In this document: positions 10,123 through 20,726 of the stretch, in pieces
How positions within the stretch are numbered: the first letter of the stretch is position 1
How the letters are laid out: each line of letters opens with the position of its first letter
Position numbers and translations under genes: made by a program
The notes under the pieces: generated by a model
Told to the model about the DNA's origin: nothing
Seen by the model: only the letters and a program-made list of their open reading frames with translations
The model's database searches: none
Assembly (NCBI RefSeq): GCF_002295065.1
Contig: NZ_NSGG01000001.1
Location: 582,553-646,552, forward strand
Origin: Mesorhizobium sp. WSM3859
GTDB taxonomy: Bacteria > Pseudomonadota > Alphaproteobacteria > Rhizobiales > Rhizobiaceae
Reading direction: 5' to 3'
Length of the DNA stretch: 64,000 bases

Positions 10123-11277
10123 TCATTCCGCCGGGATTGCGCGCTGCGCGAGGACGAAGCCCATCTGCTTGCGCTTTTCCGGACGCTTGCGCGTCAATGC
10201 CAGCACCATGCCCATCGAGACGGCGATGGCGATCTGCGAGGAGCCGCCATAGGAGATGAAGGGCAGCGTCATGCCCTTGGCGGGCATCAGTTGCAGGTTC
10301 ACGCACATGTTGATGGCCGACTGCAATCCGAAGATGGTGACGAGACCGCCCACCGCGTAGCGGGTGAAATCGTCGTGCTCCTTGAGCGCGATGCTCAAGC
10401 CGCGCAGCACGATGAAGGCGAAGATCGACATGATGAAGAAGCACATGATCAGGCCGAACTCCTCGCCCGCGACCGAGAACACGAAGTCGGTATGAGCGTC
10501 CGGAACAATGCGCTTGACAGTTCCCTCACCCGGCCCAACGCCGAACCAGCTGCCGTTGATCAGTGCCTCGCGGCCCATATCGACCTGAAACGTATCGCCC
10601 TCGCCTGTCAGGAACTTGTTGATGCGCAGGGCAACGTGCGGAAACACCGTATAAGCGGCGAACAGGCCAGTCGCACCAGTGACGCCGAGGGCCATGATCC
10701 ACAGCCACGGCAGCCCGGCCATGAAGAACATAACGCCCCAAGTGCCGGTGACCAGCATGGTCTGGCCAAGATCGGGCTGAGCGACCAGAAGAGAAACCAC
10801 AAGCACCAGAAGGAGGAGAGCGAACAGGTTGCCGGGGATGTCGAGCTGGCGCTTATGCTCGGCAAACAGCCACGCGCAGATGATGACGAAGGCCGGCTTG
10901 AGGAACTCGGACGGCTGGATGGACAGGCCGGCAAGCGACACCCAGCGCCTCGCGCCCTTCACCTCGACGCCGACGTAGAGCACCGCCACCATCAGCACCA
11001 GCATGATGCAGATCAGCACCAGCGACATGCGTCTTATCTGCCTCGCCTGCAGGAAGGAGACCGCCAGCATCACGACAAGCGCCGGGATGGTGAAGATGAT
11101 CTGCCTGGTGGCGAAGTGAAAGCTGCTGAGGCCGATGCGTTCGGCCACCGCCGGGCTGGCGGCGAACGACAACACGATGCCCAGTCCCATCAGCGACAGG
11201 AACGCCGCCAGGAACCAGCGATCGATGGTCCACCACCAGGTGGCGACAGGACTTTTGTCGAGACGGCTTTGCATCAA
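10123..11277 (-). CDS. ftsW: Septal peptidoglycan glycosyltransferase FtsW (SEDS family)
   Basis: Polytopic SEDS protein that polymerises lipid II together with FtsI at the septum. The 384-residue product has about ten hydrophobic segments, the SEDS motif [14 protein letters not shown] after SIQPSEFL, and the C-terminal [13 protein letters not shown] signature. Its start overlaps the murD stop by 4 bases. An RodA identity is unlikely given its dcw position between murD and murG. Confidence 0.96.
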   Translation of the reverse strand: MMQSRLDKSPVATWWWTIDRWFLAAFLSLMGLGIVLSFAASPAVAERIGLSSFHFATRQIIFTIPALVVMLAVSFLQARQIRRMSLVLICIMLVLMVAVLYVGVEVKGARRWVSLAGLSIQPSEFLKPAFVIICAWLFAEHKRQLDIPGNLFALLLLVLVVSLLVAQPDLGQTMLVTGTWGVMFFMAGLPWLWIMALGVTGATGLFAAYTVFPHVALRINKFLTGEGDTFQVDMGREALINGSWFGVGPGEGTVKRIVPDAHTDFVFSVAGEEFGLIMCFFIMSIFAFIVLRGLSIALKEHDDFTRYAVGGLVTIFGLQSAINMCVNLQLMPAKGMTLPFISYGGSSQIAIAVSMGMVLALTRKRPEKRKQMGFVLAQRAIPAE

Positions 11278-12677
11278 CGTGGCCCTCCGATGGGTTTCAC
11301 ACCATCAATAGCAGTCGCAGCTTGCCTGAAGGCTTCGCCGCGAACTTCGAAATTCTTAAACTGGTCGAAGCTGGCGCAGGCCGGTGAAAGCAGCACCACT
11401 GCCTCGCCGCCGGTGTCGCTCGCGGCGTCGCGGGCGGCGTGCTCAACCGCTGCCCTCAGCGTTCCCGATATCTCGTAGGGCACGGCTTCCCCGAGCGTCG
11501 CCGCAAAGGCGGGCGCGGCCTCGCCGATCAGATAGGCCTTGGCGATGCGCGGGAAGAAGCCGCGCAACGGCTCGATGCCGCCTTCCTTGGGCAGACCGCC
11601 GGCGATCCAGTAGATACGATTGGCAAAACTCGACAGCGCGGGAGCAGCCGCATCGGCATTGGTCGCCTTGGAATCGTTGACGAACAGCACATGGTCCTTG
11701 CGGCCGACCTGCTCCATGCGGTGCGCCAGTCCGGGGAAGCTCTCGAGCCCAGCCTGGATCTCGCCGAGCTCGAGCCCGACCTTGAGGCAGGCGGCGACGG
11801 CGGCCAGCGCGTTCTGGGCATTGTGCTGGCCACGCAGCGAGCCGATGCCCTCGAGGAAGGCGACGCGGCTGTAGCGGCCATGCACGGCTTCCATCAGATT
11901 GGTGCCGTCGGCGAAATAGCCGTCGGTCAGCGGCAGGCGCTTGGAAATGCGGACGACCTGCCGCCCTGCCCGCTCCAGCCGGTCGGCGATCTGGGCGCAC
12001 CAGGAATCGTCGACGCCGACGATCGCGGTGTCTGAGCCGGCGACCAGCGTTTCCTTGATCGAGGCGTAATGCGCCATCGTGCCGTGCCGGTCGAGATGGT
12101 CGGGCGTCAGGTTGAGCAGTATGCCGGCGGTCGGGTTGATCGAGGGCGCGAGATCGATCTGGTAGGACGAGCACTCCACCACATAGTGCCGCTTCGGCTC
12201 GGGCGGATCGAGCGTCATGATGGCGCGGCCGATATTGCCGCCCATCTGCGTGTCGCGCCCCGCCGACTGCAGGATATGCGCCGTCAGCGCCGTCGTCGTC
12301 GACTTGCCGTTGGTGCCCGTGATCGCGATGAAGGGTGCTGCCGGCGCGCGGTTAGTGCGCTCGCGGCAGAACAGCTCGATATCGCCTATCACCTCGACGC
12401 CGGCGCCGCGCGCGAGCTCCACCGTCCAATGCGGCTTCGGATGCGTCAGCGGCACCCCCGGCGACAGCACGAAGGCGGCGAAGCGCGGCCAGTCGGCGGC
12501 GCGCAGATCACCCGTCGCGATGCCCGCGGCCGCTGCCCTGGCGACGCTTTCAGGATTGTCGTCCCAGGCCAGCACCTCCGCGCCGCCCGCGATCAGCGCA
12601 TGCGCGGTGGCGATTCCGGAGCCGCCAAGCCCGAAGAGCGAAACGCGTTTGCCTGAAAAGGAAGCGGCGGGAATCAA
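11274..12677 (-). CDS. murD: UDP-N-acetylmuramoyl-L-alanine--D-glutamate ligase
   Basis: Mur ligase that adds D-Glu to UDP-MurNAc-L-Ala. The 467-residue product has an N-terminal Rossmann domain ([17 protein letters not shown]), the P-loop [16 protein letters not shown] near residue 118, the SSYQID segment and the [11 protein letters not shown] motif. It lies 9 bp after mraY and overlaps ftsW. Confidence 0.97.
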   Translation of the reverse strand: MIPAASFSGKRVSLFGLGGSGIATAHALIAGGAEVLAWDDNPESVARAAAAGIATGDLRAADWPRFAAFVLSPGVPLTHPKPHWTVELARGAGVEVIGDIELFCRERTNRAPAAPFIAITGTNGKSTTTALTAHILQSAGRDTQMGGNIGRAIMTLDPPEPKRHYVVECSSYQIDLAPSINPTAGILLNLTPDHLDRHGTMAHYASIKETLVAGSDTAIVGVDDSWCAQIADRLERAGRQVVRISKRLPLTDGYFADGTNLMEAVHGRYSRVAFLEGIGSLRGQHNAQNALAAVAACLKVGLELGEIQAGLESFPGLAHRMEQVGRKDHVLFVNDSKATNADAAAPALSSFANRIYWIAGGLPKEGGIEPLRGFFPRIAKAYLIGEAAPAFAATLGEAVPYEISGTLRAAVEHAARDAASDTGGEAVVLLSPACASFDQFKNFEVRGEAFRQAATAIDGVKPIGGPR

Positions 12678-12686
12678 GCGGGCATC

Positions 12687-13769
12687 CTATCTGAGCTTGA
12701 GGGTGGAGAGGCCGACCAGCGCCAGGATGACGGCAATGATCCAGAAGCGGATCACCACCTGGCTTTCGGTCCAGCCGAGCTTTTCGAAATGATGATGGAT
12801 CGGCGCCATCAGGAAGACGCGCTTGCCGGTCATCTTGAAATAGCCGACCTGGATGATGACCGAGAAAATCTCGACCACGAACAGGCCGCCGACGATGACC
12901 AGCACGATCTCGTGCTTGGTTGCGACGGCGATCGTGCCGATCAGGCCGCCCATCGCCAGCGAGCCGGTGTCGCCCATGAAGATCGCCGCCGGCGGGGCAT
13001 TGAACCAGAGGAAGCCGAGACCGGCGCCGATCACCGCGCCGAGCACGACGGCAAGCTCGCCGGTGCCGGGCACGAAATGGATCTGCAGATATTCGGCGAA
13101 CACCGCGTTGCCCGAGAGATAGGCGATGACGCCGAAGGACGCCGCCGCGATCATGATCGGCACGATGGCGAGGCCATCGAGGCCGTCGGTCAAGTTCACC
13201 GCATTGCCGGCGCCGACGATAACGAAGCACGAGAACGGGACGAAGAACCAACCGAGGTTGATCAGGAATTCCTTGGCGAAAGGGAAGGTCAGCGACGATG
13301 AGAACGGCGCCTGGCCGTTATGCATGATCACCCACGCGGCGATCGCCGCGACGACGAATTCGATCGCCAGCCTCGCCTTGCCGGAGAAGCCCAGATGCGA
13401 CTGCTTGGTGACCTTGAGATAGTCGTCGTAAAAGCCGATCGAGCCGAAGCCCACGGTGACCAGCAGCACAACCCAGACATAGATCGAGGAAAGATTTGCC
13501 CATAAAAGCGACGAACCGATGATGCCGGACAGGATCATCAGCCCGCCCATGGTCGGCGTTCCAGCCTTCTTGAAATGCGTCTGCGGGCCGTCGGCGCGGA
13601 TCGGCTGGCCCTTGCCTTGCCGCAGGCGCAGCGAATTGATGATCGTCGGCCCGAAGATGAAGACGATCAGCGCCGAGGTGATCAGCGCGCCGCCGGTGCG
13701 AAAAGTGATGTAGCGGAAGACGTTGAAGAACGAGATCTTGTCCGCGAAATCGACGAGCAGTGTGAACAT
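12687..13769 (-). CDS. mraY: Phospho-MurNAc-pentapeptide translocase
   Basis: Integral membrane enzyme that transfers phospho-MurNAc-pentapeptide to undecaprenyl phosphate, giving lipid I. The 360-residue product has about ten hydrophobic helices and the family motifs [14 protein letters not shown] (residues about 67-80), FYDDYLKV with the Asp pair, [13 protein letters not shown], and [13 protein letters not shown] near the C-terminus. It sits in its usual place between murF (27 bp upstream) and murD. Confidence 0.98.
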   Translation of the reverse strand: MFTLLVDFADKISFFNVFRYITFRTGGALITSALIVFIFGPTIINSLRLRQGKGQPIRADGPQTHFKKAGTPTMGGLMILSGIIGSSLLWANLSSIYVWVVLLVTVGFGSIGFYDDYLKVTKQSHLGFSGKARLAIEFVVAAIAAWVIMHNGQAPFSSSLTFPFAKEFLINLGWFFVPFSCFVIVGAGNAVNLTDGLDGLAIVPIMIAAASFGVIAYLSGNAVFAEYLQIHFVPGTGELAVVLGAVIGAGLGFLWFNAPPAAIFMGDTGSLAMGGLIGTIAVATKHEIVLVIVGGLFVVEIFSVIIQVGYFKMTGKRVFLMAPIHHHFEKLGWTESQVVIRFWIIAVILALVGLSTLKLR

Positions 13770-13796
13770 GGTCCTTCCGTCCCCCCGGAACCCGAC

Positions 13797-15230
13797 CTAG
13801 GCCGGCTTAATGTTTGTGGCTTCCGCCGGAAATTTGCCGAGCAATGCCTCGACCAGCTTTGAAAACCCGATGCCCTTAGACGACTTGACCATCACCACGT
13901 CGCCGGGCCTGAGCGCGGAGATCACGATCGGCTTCAGCTCGTCGGCGCCTGCCCGATACTCCGTCTGGACCTCGGGGGGCAGAACCTTGGCCAATGCTTG
14001 CATTTCCGGCCCGCCTAGAAAGACGTTGCGCGTGCCCGTGCCGACGATCAGTTCGGCCAGTGCCGCATGGAGCTTCGCCGAATGGCTGCCAAGCTCCAGC
14101 ATGTCGCCCAGCACCGCGATGCGCCGACCCTCGCCCGAGACGGGCGTAGCGTTGAGCAGCGCCATGGCGGCGGCCATCGACGCCGGATTGGCGTTGTAGC
14201 TCTCGTCGATCAGCGTGATCGGCCCGTTTGGATGGTGCAGGACATGGCGCCGGCCACGCCCGCGTTCGGCCGACAGGTCGGCAAGCGCCGCCGCGACCCT
14301 GTCGAGATCGGCGCCGACCAGTTGCGCGGCGCCAAGCACCGCCAGAACGTTCTGCACGATATGGCGGCCGGGCGCCCCGACACGGGCCGTCAGGTCCCTT
14401 TTGCCGACCTTGACGGCGATGTCGGAATGGTCGGCATGAAGCTCGCAGCCGACTAGGCGGAAGGCCGAGCGGACATTTTCGCCGAAGCCGAAGACATGCT
14501 CGACGCCTGCGTCTTTCGCCATTTTCCCGAGCAGCTTCCAGCGTGGATCGTCGCGGTTGAGCAGCGCGGCGCCGCCGGGCTCGATCCCCTCGAAGATCTC
14601 GGCCTTGGCCATGGCGATCTCGTCGAGATTCTTGAAGAAGCCGAGATGGGCGGCGGCAATCATCGTCACGATGGCGACGTGCGGCCTGACCATCTTGACA
14701 AGGGGCCTGATCTCGCCGGGATGGTTCATGCCGATCTCGAAGACCGCGTAGTCGCAGTCCTGCGGCATGCGCGCGAGCGTCAGCGGCACGCCCCAATGAT
14801 TGTTGAACGACTGCGCCGAGGCATGCACCTTGCCGACCGCCGACAGCACATGGAGCAGCGCTTCCTTGGTGGTCGTCTTGCCGGCCGAGCCGGTGACGGC
14901 AATGACCTTCGCCTTCGAACGCGCGCGAGCCGCGACGCCGAGCTTCTCGAGGGCCGCAAGCACGTCCTGCACGACGATCATCGGCGCCGTCAGCCGGCCG
15001 AGCGAGGGCAGCTTGCCCTCGGCGACGACCAGCACGGCCGCTCCCGCTTTCACCGCCGCGGTCGCGAAATCATGGCCGTCCATCACCTCGCCCTTGATGG
15101 CGAAGAAGGCGTTTCCCGGCTCCAGGCTGCGGCTGTCGATCGAAATACCGGTGATGCGTTGCGGCAGCGAGCCGATCGGCCTGCCTTCCATGGCTTCGAC
15201 CAGCGCTTCCGACGTCCACAGCAGGTTCAT
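13797..15230 (-). CDS. murF: UDP-MurNAc-tripeptide--D-Ala-D-Ala ligase
   Basis: Mur ligase that completes the pentapeptide by adding D-Ala-D-Ala made by Ddl. The 477-residue product has the P-loop [14 protein letters not shown] at about residues 115-128, the [10 protein letters not shown] motif typical of MurF, and [13 protein letters not shown]. The start overlaps the murE stop by 4 bases. Confidence 0.97.
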   Translation of the reverse strand: MNLLWTSEALVEAMEGRPIGSLPQRITGISIDSRSLEPGNAFFAIKGEVMDGHDFATAAVKAGAAVLVVAEGKLPSLGRLTAPMIVVQDVLAALEKLGVAARARSKAKVIAVTGSAGKTTTKEALLHVLSAVGKVHASAQSFNNHWGVPLTLARMPQDCDYAVFEIGMNHPGEIRPLVKMVRPHVAIVTMIAAAHLGFFKNLDEIAMAKAEIFEGIEPGGAALLNRDDPRWKLLGKMAKDAGVEHVFGFGENVRSAFRLVGCELHADHSDIAVKVGKRDLTARVGAPGRHIVQNVLAVLGAAQLVGADLDRVAAALADLSAERGRGRRHVLHHPNGPITLIDESYNANPASMAAAMALLNATPVSGEGRRIAVLGDMLELGSHSAKLHAALAELIVGTGTRNVFLGGPEMQALAKVLPPEVQTEYRAGADELKPIVISALRPGDVVMVKSSKGIGFSKLVEALLGKFPAEATNIKPA

Positions 15231-16681
15231 GCGGCGCGCTCCTTCAGCGCATCGCGAACTTCCTCATGATCGGAGAAGTGAAAGGTTTCGCTGCCGATGG
15301 TCTGGCCTTCCTCATGCCCCTTGCCGGCGACGATGAGCGTATCGCCGGCGCGCAGCATCGCCACCGCCTCATGGATCGCCTTGCGGCGGTCGCCGATCTC
15401 GATGGCGCCGGGTGCGGCGGCAAGGATCGCCGCGCGGATGGTTTCTGGCACCTCGCTGCGCGGATTGTCGTCGGTGACGATGACGACATCGGCGAGCCGG
15501 GTCGCGATCTCGCCCATGATCGGCCTCTTTCCCCGATCGCGGTCGCCGCCGCAGCCGAACACCACGACGACGCGGCCCGTGGTGAAAGGCCGCACCGAGG
15601 TCAGTACATTTTCCAGCGCGTCGGGCTTGTGCGCGTAGTCGACATAGACAGGGGCGCCGGCGGCAGTGGCGCCGACGAGGTCGAGCCGGCCCGGCGCGCC
15701 TTTCAATTTCTCCAATGCCGCCAAGGCTTTGGCCGCCGGCGTTCCAGTCGAAATGGCAAGGCCGGCCGAGACCAGCGCATTGGCGATCTGGAAATCGCCT
15801 GCCAAGGGCAGGTCGACCTCGTGCAGCATGCCGTCGGCCACGATTTCGGCGCGCTGGCGATGGCGCTCATGCTCGACCCGCTTCAGCGTCAGGAAATCGC
15901 CATGGCGACCGACGGTCAGGACCTTGAGGCCCGCCGCCTTTGCAGCATGAACCGTCGGCTCCGACCACGGGTCGTCGGCGAAGACGATCGCCGGGGCGCC
16001 TTTCGGCAGCAGCGTGTCGAACAGGCGCAGCTTGGCGCGGTGATAGTCCTCGACCGTCGGATGGTAGTCCATGTGGTCGCGGCCGAGATTGGTGAAGGCG
16101 CCGGCCACAAGCTTCACGCCATCGAGACGACGCTGGTCGAGGCCGTGGCTCGAGGCTTCCATCGAGGCATGGGTCACGCCGGCATCCGCGAGTTCCTTGA
16201 GCAACCGGTGCAGCGCTACCGGATCGGGCGTCGTCAGCGAGCCATATTCGTTGCGGCCGGGCGCCACCACGCCGGTCGTGCCGATCGAGGCGGCGGCAAA
16301 ACCCGCCTGCTCCCAGATCTGGCGGGTGAAAGCAGCGACGGATGTCTTGCCGGCGGTGCCGGTGACGGCGACCATGGTCTCAGGCTGGCGGCCGAAGAAG
16401 CGTGCGGCGGCGAGCGCCAGCGCATGGCGCGGATCATCGACCGCAAGAACCGGGATCGACAGGCCGGAAACGGCCGCGCCCTTGCCGGCGACGATCGCGA
16501 CAGCACCCCGGCCGGCGGCATCGGCGGCATAGGCCGAGCCATCGGCCTTGCTGCCGGCGAGCGCGAAGAAGACCACGCCCGTCTTGACCGAGCGGGAATC
16601 GGAGGAAAGTCCGGTCACCTCCAGATCGCCGGAAGCTGTTCCCTCGACAGGCAGGATACCGGCTAGATCTTTTAGATGCAT
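15227..16681 (-). CDS. murE: UDP-MurNAc-L-Ala-D-Glu--meso-diaminopimelate ligase
   Basis: Mur ligase that adds the third stem residue. The 484-residue product has the P-loop [17 protein letters not shown] around residue 108, a SSHGLDQ segment, and DNPRSE in the C-terminal domain; DNPR is the family signature for meso-diaminopimelate rather than lysine. I start at the ATG at 16681, where the MurE N-terminal homology begins, although a short in-frame extension is open. There is a 54-bp gap after ftsI. Confidence 0.97.
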   Translation of the reverse strand: MHLKDLAGILPVEGTASGDLEVTGLSSDSRSVKTGVVFFALAGSKADGSAYAADAAGRGAVAIVAGKGAAVSGLSIPVLAVDDPRHALALAAARFFGRQPETMVAVTGTAGKTSVAAFTRQIWEQAGFAAASIGTTGVVAPGRNEYGSLTTPDPVALHRLLKELADAGVTHASMEASSHGLDQRRLDGVKLVAGAFTNLGRDHMDYHPTVEDYHRAKLRLFDTLLPKGAPAIVFADDPWSEPTVHAAKAAGLKVLTVGRHGDFLTLKRVEHERHRQRAEIVADGMLHEVDLPLAGDFQIANALVSAGLAISTGTPAAKALAALEKLKGAPGRLDLVGATAAGAPVYVDYAHKPDALENVLTSVRPFTTGRVVVVFGCGGDRDRGKRPIMGEIATRLADVVIVTDDNPRSEVPETIRAAILAAAPGAIEIGDRRKAIHEAVAMLRAGDTLIVAGKGHEEGQTIGSETFHFSDHEEVRDALKERAA

Positions 16682-16735
16682 TGAGTCCCGTTCACCGCAA
16701 CAAAATAGCGCGCAGTTGCCGGCGCGCCCCAAGAA

Positions 16736-18460
16736 TCACTGATACGAAACCAGCGTTGCACCATTTTCATGGCTGAAATCTGGCTTCACGCCAAGCATGG
16801 CCGCCGAGCGCCTGATGATATTGCCGGCGATAACCCCCGCATTGTTGGCGGCAACGTCCGTCATGCCGGGCTTTTCCGGATGCGGGGCGTCGGCGATGGT
16901 GAACACCAGAAATTGCGGATCGTCCATCGGGAAAGCGGCGACGAAGGTATTGAAGTTCAATTCCTTGGAGTAACGGCCGTTGATGACCTTCTCGGCCGTT
17001 CCGGTCTTGCCGCCGACACGATAGCCGGGGGCTCTGGCGTTTCTGGCCGAACCCTTCTCGGCATTGAGCGTATAGAGGTAGCGCATGCCTTCGACCGTCT
17101 TGTCGCTGACCACCTTCTTGGCCACCGCCATGGCCTCCTGTTCGCTGCGGACCAGGAAAGTCGGCTCGATCAGATAACCCTGCATCAGCGCCGCGCAGCC
17201 GACAGCGGCCTGCAGCGGCGTCGTCGACACGCCATGACCGAAGGCGATGGTGAACGAATTGACTTGTTTCCAGACCTTAGGCTCGGTCGGGCGCGCGACC
17301 TCCGGCAGTTCGGTCTGCATCCTTTCCAGAATGCCTAGGCGGTGCAGGAATTCGCGGTGCCCCTCGATGCCGACGAGTTCGGCCTCCCTGGCTGAGCCGA
17401 TGTTGGACGAATAGAGGAACACCTCCGGCAGCGACAGCACGCGGTTCTTGCCGTGGAAATCGTGAATGGCCTGATGGCCGACCCGGATCGGATGCGACGC
17501 GTCGAAGCGGCTGTTCATCGTCGCCTTGCCGGAATCGAGCGCCATCGCCGAGGTGAAGCTCTTGAACGTGGAGCCCATCTCGTAGAGGCCTGCCGACATG
17601 CGGTTCAGCCGGTCTTTGTCCTGGGCATTGTAGGGATTGTTGGGGTCGAAGTCCGGCACCGAGGCCATCGCCATCACTTCGCCCGTCTTGATGTTCAGCA
17701 CGACGGCGCCGGCGCCCATGGCGCGATAGCGCTCCAGGCCGGCGGCGATCTCGTCGCGCACTACATGCTGGACGCGCAGATCAATCGAAAGCCTGATAGG
17801 CTTGAGGTCCTTGGGGATGGCAAGGCCCGACGCCTGCAGGTCGCTCAGCCCCTGCTCGTCGATATACTTCTCCATGCCGGAGATGCCCTGGTTGTCGATA
17901 TTGGTCAGGCCGACGACATAGGACGAGGTCTCGCCGCTCGGATAGAAGCGGCGCTTTTCGGTGCGGAAGCCGAGGCCGGGAACGCCCAACGCCATGATGT
18001 CGGCCTGCTGCTTCGGCGTCAGCTGGCGCTGCAGCCAGACGAAGCCGGCGCCGCTCTTGAGCTTGCGATAGGTCTGCTCGTAGTCGATCTCCGGCAGCAC
18101 GGTCGACAATTTCTCGATCGCTTCGTCGGCATCGACGATGCGCCGCGGCTCGGCAAACAGCGAGGCTGTCTTGATGTCGGTCGCTAGCACTTCGCCGTTG
18201 CGGTCGACGATATCGGGACGCGACGCGGTGACCCTGCTCTGCGGGCCGTCCGACAGGTCCGGATTCTGCAGGCCGAGATAGACAAGCCGGCCGGCAATCG
18301 TCGAATAGAGGGTGAAGAACACCGCCATCGTCATGACGATGCGGGTCCTGGCCTTGCCGCCCGTCGCCTTGCGCGCGGCGTCGACGACGATCGAGCCGTC
18401 CTCGGTGCTCTTCTTCCGACGCTTCAGCAGGTCACCGATCCTTGGAAACCTGCTGATCAT
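16736..18460 (-). CDS. ftsI: Septal penicillin-binding protein FtsI (class B transpeptidase)
   Basis: Monofunctional transpeptidase that cross-links septal peptidoglycan with FtsW. The 574-residue product has a basic cytoplasmic tail, one transmembrane helix near residues 40-60, a PBP dimer domain and the transpeptidase domain with all three active-site motifs: STFK (Ser297), SSN (351-353) and KTG (485-487). Its start overlaps the ftsL stop as ATGA. Confidence 0.97.
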   Translation of the reverse strand: MISRFPRIGDLLKRRKKSTEDGSIVVDAARKATGGKARTRIVMTMAVFFTLYSTIAGRLVYLGLQNPDLSDGPQSRVTASRPDIVDRNGEVLATDIKTASLFAEPRRIVDADEAIEKLSTVLPEIDYEQTYRKLKSGAGFVWLQRQLTPKQQADIMALGVPGLGFRTEKRRFYPSGETSSYVVGLTNIDNQGISGMEKYIDEQGLSDLQASGLAIPKDLKPIRLSIDLRVQHVVRDEIAAGLERYRAMGAGAVVLNIKTGEVMAMASVPDFDPNNPYNAQDKDRLNRMSAGLYEMGSTFKSFTSAMALDSGKATMNSRFDASHPIRVGHQAIHDFHGKNRVLSLPEVFLYSSNIGSAREAELVGIEGHREFLHRLGILERMQTELPEVARPTEPKVWKQVNSFTIAFGHGVSTTPLQAAVGCAALMQGYLIEPTFLVRSEQEAMAVAKKVVSDKTVEGMRYLYTLNAEKGSARNARAPGYRVGGKTGTAEKVINGRYSKELNFNTFVAAFPMDDPQFLVFTIADAPHPEKPGMTDVAANNAGVIAGNIIRRSAAMLGVKPDFSHENGATLVSYQ

Positions 18461-18852
18461 TGCACCGTGCTCCCCGTGACGACCGGATCCTTGTCGCCCG
18501 CAGGTCCATTGCCGGAATTGTCGGCCATGCCGCCAAGCCGTTGCGAGGAGAGGTCCTCGATGGTCAGCGGTTTCACCGGAATGTCGTCAAGGCCGCCAAT
18601 CTGGCGGGCGCCGACCGGTTCGAGCCCGAGCTGGCTTTTGTAGACGTCGGCAAGCTTCTGCAGCCGCGATGGCTGGGTAAGCAGGCTCCAATCCGCCTTG
18701 AGGAGATCGATCGTGTCTTCCTCGTAGCGGATCTGCGCCTGGATCTTCTGCACGGCCGCCAGTTGCTCCTCGGCCTCGCGCTTGGTCTTGTAGGTCAGGG
18801 CCGCGGCCGAGACCATGACGGCGATCAGGACTATGTCGCTGGTACGAAACAC
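18457..18852 (-). CDS. ftsL: Cell division protein FtsL
   Basis: Small bitopic divisome protein that works with FtsB/DivIC and FtsQ. From a GTG start at 18852 it gives 131 residues: one hydrophobic helix at about 4-20, then a coiled-coil-like stretch (KREAEEQLAAVQKIQAQIRY) and a short periplasmic tail. Sequence conservation is weak, as usual for FtsL. The call rests on size, topology and the position between rsmH and ftsI. The frame is open further upstream but overlaps rsmH there. Confidence 0.88.
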   Translation of the reverse strand: MFRTSDIVLIAVMVSAAALTYKTKREAEEQLAAVQKIQAQIRYEEDTIDLLKADWSLLTQPSRLQKLADVYKSQLGLEPVGARQIGGLDDIPVKPLTIEDLSSQRLGGMADNSGNGPAGDKDPVVTGSTVQ

Positions 18853-18856
18853 GTGC

Positions 18857-19873
18857 TCACCTCTCTCCCGGCCGTTCGACGGCGGGAAGCTTTGGAAGGC
18901 CGAAAATCGAAAAATCGCCCGCGCGCGCCGGCGCTTCGGTGCGGATCGCCGCGCGCAGCCTAGCCGAGCGCGCTCGCGGGTTGGTCGCAATCTCGGCCTC
19001 CGCCGGCGTCACACCGCCGCCGGCCTTGCGGAAAGTCGCGGCGCGCTGGGGCGCGTCTGGCATGTGTCGCGAGCCGCTGGCGGCTTCGGAACGGTCGGCA
19101 ATGAAGCGCTTGACGATGCGGTCTTCCAGGGAGTGGAAGGTCACGACCGCAAGCCGGCCACCGGGCTTCAGCGCCCGCTCGGCTGCCAGCAGCGCCCTTG
19201 CAAGCTCGCCAAGCTCATCATTGACGAAGATGCGCAACGCCTGGAAGACGCGGGTGGCCGGATGGATCTTGTCCTTCGGGCCTCGTCCGATATGCGTTTC
19301 GATGGCGTCGGCGAGTTCGAGCGTGCGCTCGAAAGGTTTCTTCTCGCGCCGGCTCTCGATCATGCGCGCGATGCGGCCGGCATGGCGCTCCTCGCCGAGA
19401 AAGCCGAAGATGCGGGCAAGGTCGCCGGCCTTGAAGGTGTTGACGACATCGGCGGCGGAAAGCCCCGACTGCGCCATGCGCATGTCGAGCGGCCCATCGG
19501 CGCGAAACGAAAAGCCGCGCTCCGCCTGGTCGAGCTGCATGGACGAAACGCCGATGTCGAGCACCACGCCGTCGGCGCCTTCGACATGTTCGTCCAGCGT
19601 CGAGAACGGCGCTTGAACGAGCCTCAGCCTGCCGCCGGCCTGCCGCTCCAGCGCCCTGCCCGCCGCAATTGCGTCCGGGTCGCGGTCGATGGCAACGACG
19701 GAGGCGCCGCGATCGAGGATCGCGCTGGTGTAGCCACCGGCGCCGAATGTCCCGTCGACGATCGTCTCGCCGGCCTTCGGCGCAAGCGCGTCGAGCACCT
19801 CGGCAAGGAGGACCGGAATGTGGCGGGCCGGTCCGCCAACGGCGTGAGGATCATCGCCGTGGCCTGCCATCAT
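18857..19873 (-). CDS. rsmH: 16S rRNA (cytosine-1402 N4)-methyltransferase
   Basis: SAM-dependent enzyme that methylates C1402 in the ribosomal decoding centre. The 338-residue product has [13 protein letters not shown] near the N-terminus, motif [15 protein letters not shown], the [16 protein letters not shown] segment and the C-terminal [13 protein letters not shown]. The ATG at 19873 overlaps the mraZ stop (ATGA). The longer upstream frame is antisense-like sequence under mraZ and is not used. Confidence 0.97.
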   Translation of the reverse strand: MMAGHGDDPHAVGGPARHIPVLLAEVLDALAPKAGETIVDGTFGAGGYTSAILDRGASVVAIDRDPDAIAAGRALERQAGGRLRLVQAPFSTLDEHVEGADGVVLDIGVSSMQLDQAERGFSFRADGPLDMRMAQSGLSAADVVNTFKAGDLARIFGFLGEERHAGRIARMIESRREKKPFERTLELADAIETHIGRGPKDKIHPATRVFQALRIFVNDELGELARALLAAERALKPGGRLAVVTFHSLEDRIVKRFIADRSEAASGSRHMPDAPQRAATFRKAGGGVTPAEAEIATNPRARSARLRAAIRTEAPARAGDFSIFGLPKLPAVERPGER

Positions 19874-20328
19874 TCCGATCGCTCCCCAGGCTTCGTCCCC
19901 TGCCGAAGCTGCAAAAGCCTGGCGCGCGCCTGCGCCCCATAGGCGGAAAGCCGTCCCGGCTCCCAGATCTGAAAGAAATTGCCGCGGCCGACAAAGGCCA
20001 CCTCGTTCGAGATGCCCGTATGTTCGCGGATGAAGTCGGTCATGGTGATGCGGCCGTCCTGGTCGAGCTTCAGGAATGTCCCATCGCCGTGGCAGAAGAA
20101 GGACATGTCGTCCGCCGTCTGCAGAAAGGGATCCTCCAGCGCGATCCGCTGCTCGTAGCGGTCGAGCAGGTCGAGTCCGCCGACATCCATGGCCGGCAGG
20201 TCCAGGCAACGCAGCGCGTAAAGCTCCGAATAGCCGCGTTTTTGAACCACCGCACGGAAATGCGCCGGAACGGAGACCCGCCCCTTCGCATCGATCCTGT
20301 TCACCGCGTTTGACAGAAATCGGTCCAA
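19870..20328 (-). CDS. mraZ: Transcriptional regulator MraZ
   Basis: DNA-binding repressor of the dcw operon, built from two SpoVT/AbrB-like swapped-hairpin domains. The 152-residue product shows the first domain in [18 protein letters not shown] and the second, weaker, in [19 protein letters not shown], followed by [15 protein letters not shown], a typical MraZ C-terminal run. It is the first gene of the cluster and lies 174 nt downstream of a promoter embedded in candidate MraZ repeats, consistent with autoregulation as shown for E. coli MraZ. Confidence 0.96.
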   Translation of the reverse strand: MDRFLSNAVNRIDAKGRVSVPAHFRAVVQKRGYSELYALRCLDLPAMDVGGLDLLDRYEQRIALEDPFLQTADDMSFFCHGDGTFLKLDQDGRITMTDFIREHTGISNEVAFVGRGNFFQIWEPGRLSAYGAQARARLLQLRQGTKPGERSE

Positions 20329-20507
20329 TGAACGCTACAGCCGCTTCCGCCGCCGCACCCCTTCCCATGTTGTTCTCCGCGCCCTCGCCGCAATCGCGGC
20401 AAATCGCTTCATTCACCGGGGCGAAAACCGGCAAACGCGCAGCCGCCGCGGCTGCCCGATTGGCGTACGCTTCACCCTGACGCGGAACGAAAGCTTGATG
20501 ATGTGAA

Positions 20508-20542
20508 CGGGATATCATGGGGTACTATGGGCGTCAACGGGA
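20508..20542 (-). promoter_or_regulatory. Candidate mra promoter overlapped by four MraZ-type repeats
   Basis: Four pentamers CGGGA, TGGGG, TGGGC and CGGGA begin at 20508, 20518, 20528 and 20538 on the plus strand, each separated by exactly 5 bases. E. coli MraZ is known to bind TGGGN direct repeats with 5-base spacers. On the minus strand a TTGACG hexamer (20537-20532) and TATCCC (20514-20509) are 17 bases apart, a good sigma70-like promoter lying entirely inside the array and pointing at mraZ. The remainder of 20329-20726 shows no other element. Confidence 0.7.
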
Positions 20543-20726
20543 ACAGGCATCACAAATCTGCGCCACAACCAGAAAGCGCAGGCTGAAGGCACGTCTCGTC
20601 TTTATCCTCCATTAAGCCTAACGAAGCGTTTAGAGCCCTCTGGCCCAAAAGGACGCTGCTTGCCGCGAACAGCCGGCACGCCTAGCGTCGTGGGCAACTG
20701 CCATTCAGCCGGAGGGATGTAGCCTG

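Noticed and set aside
20580..20726. SAM-II riboswitch before the trans-sulfuration gene
   Set aside because: I could not match the conserved SAM-II pseudoknot segments; the leader shows no convincing structure.
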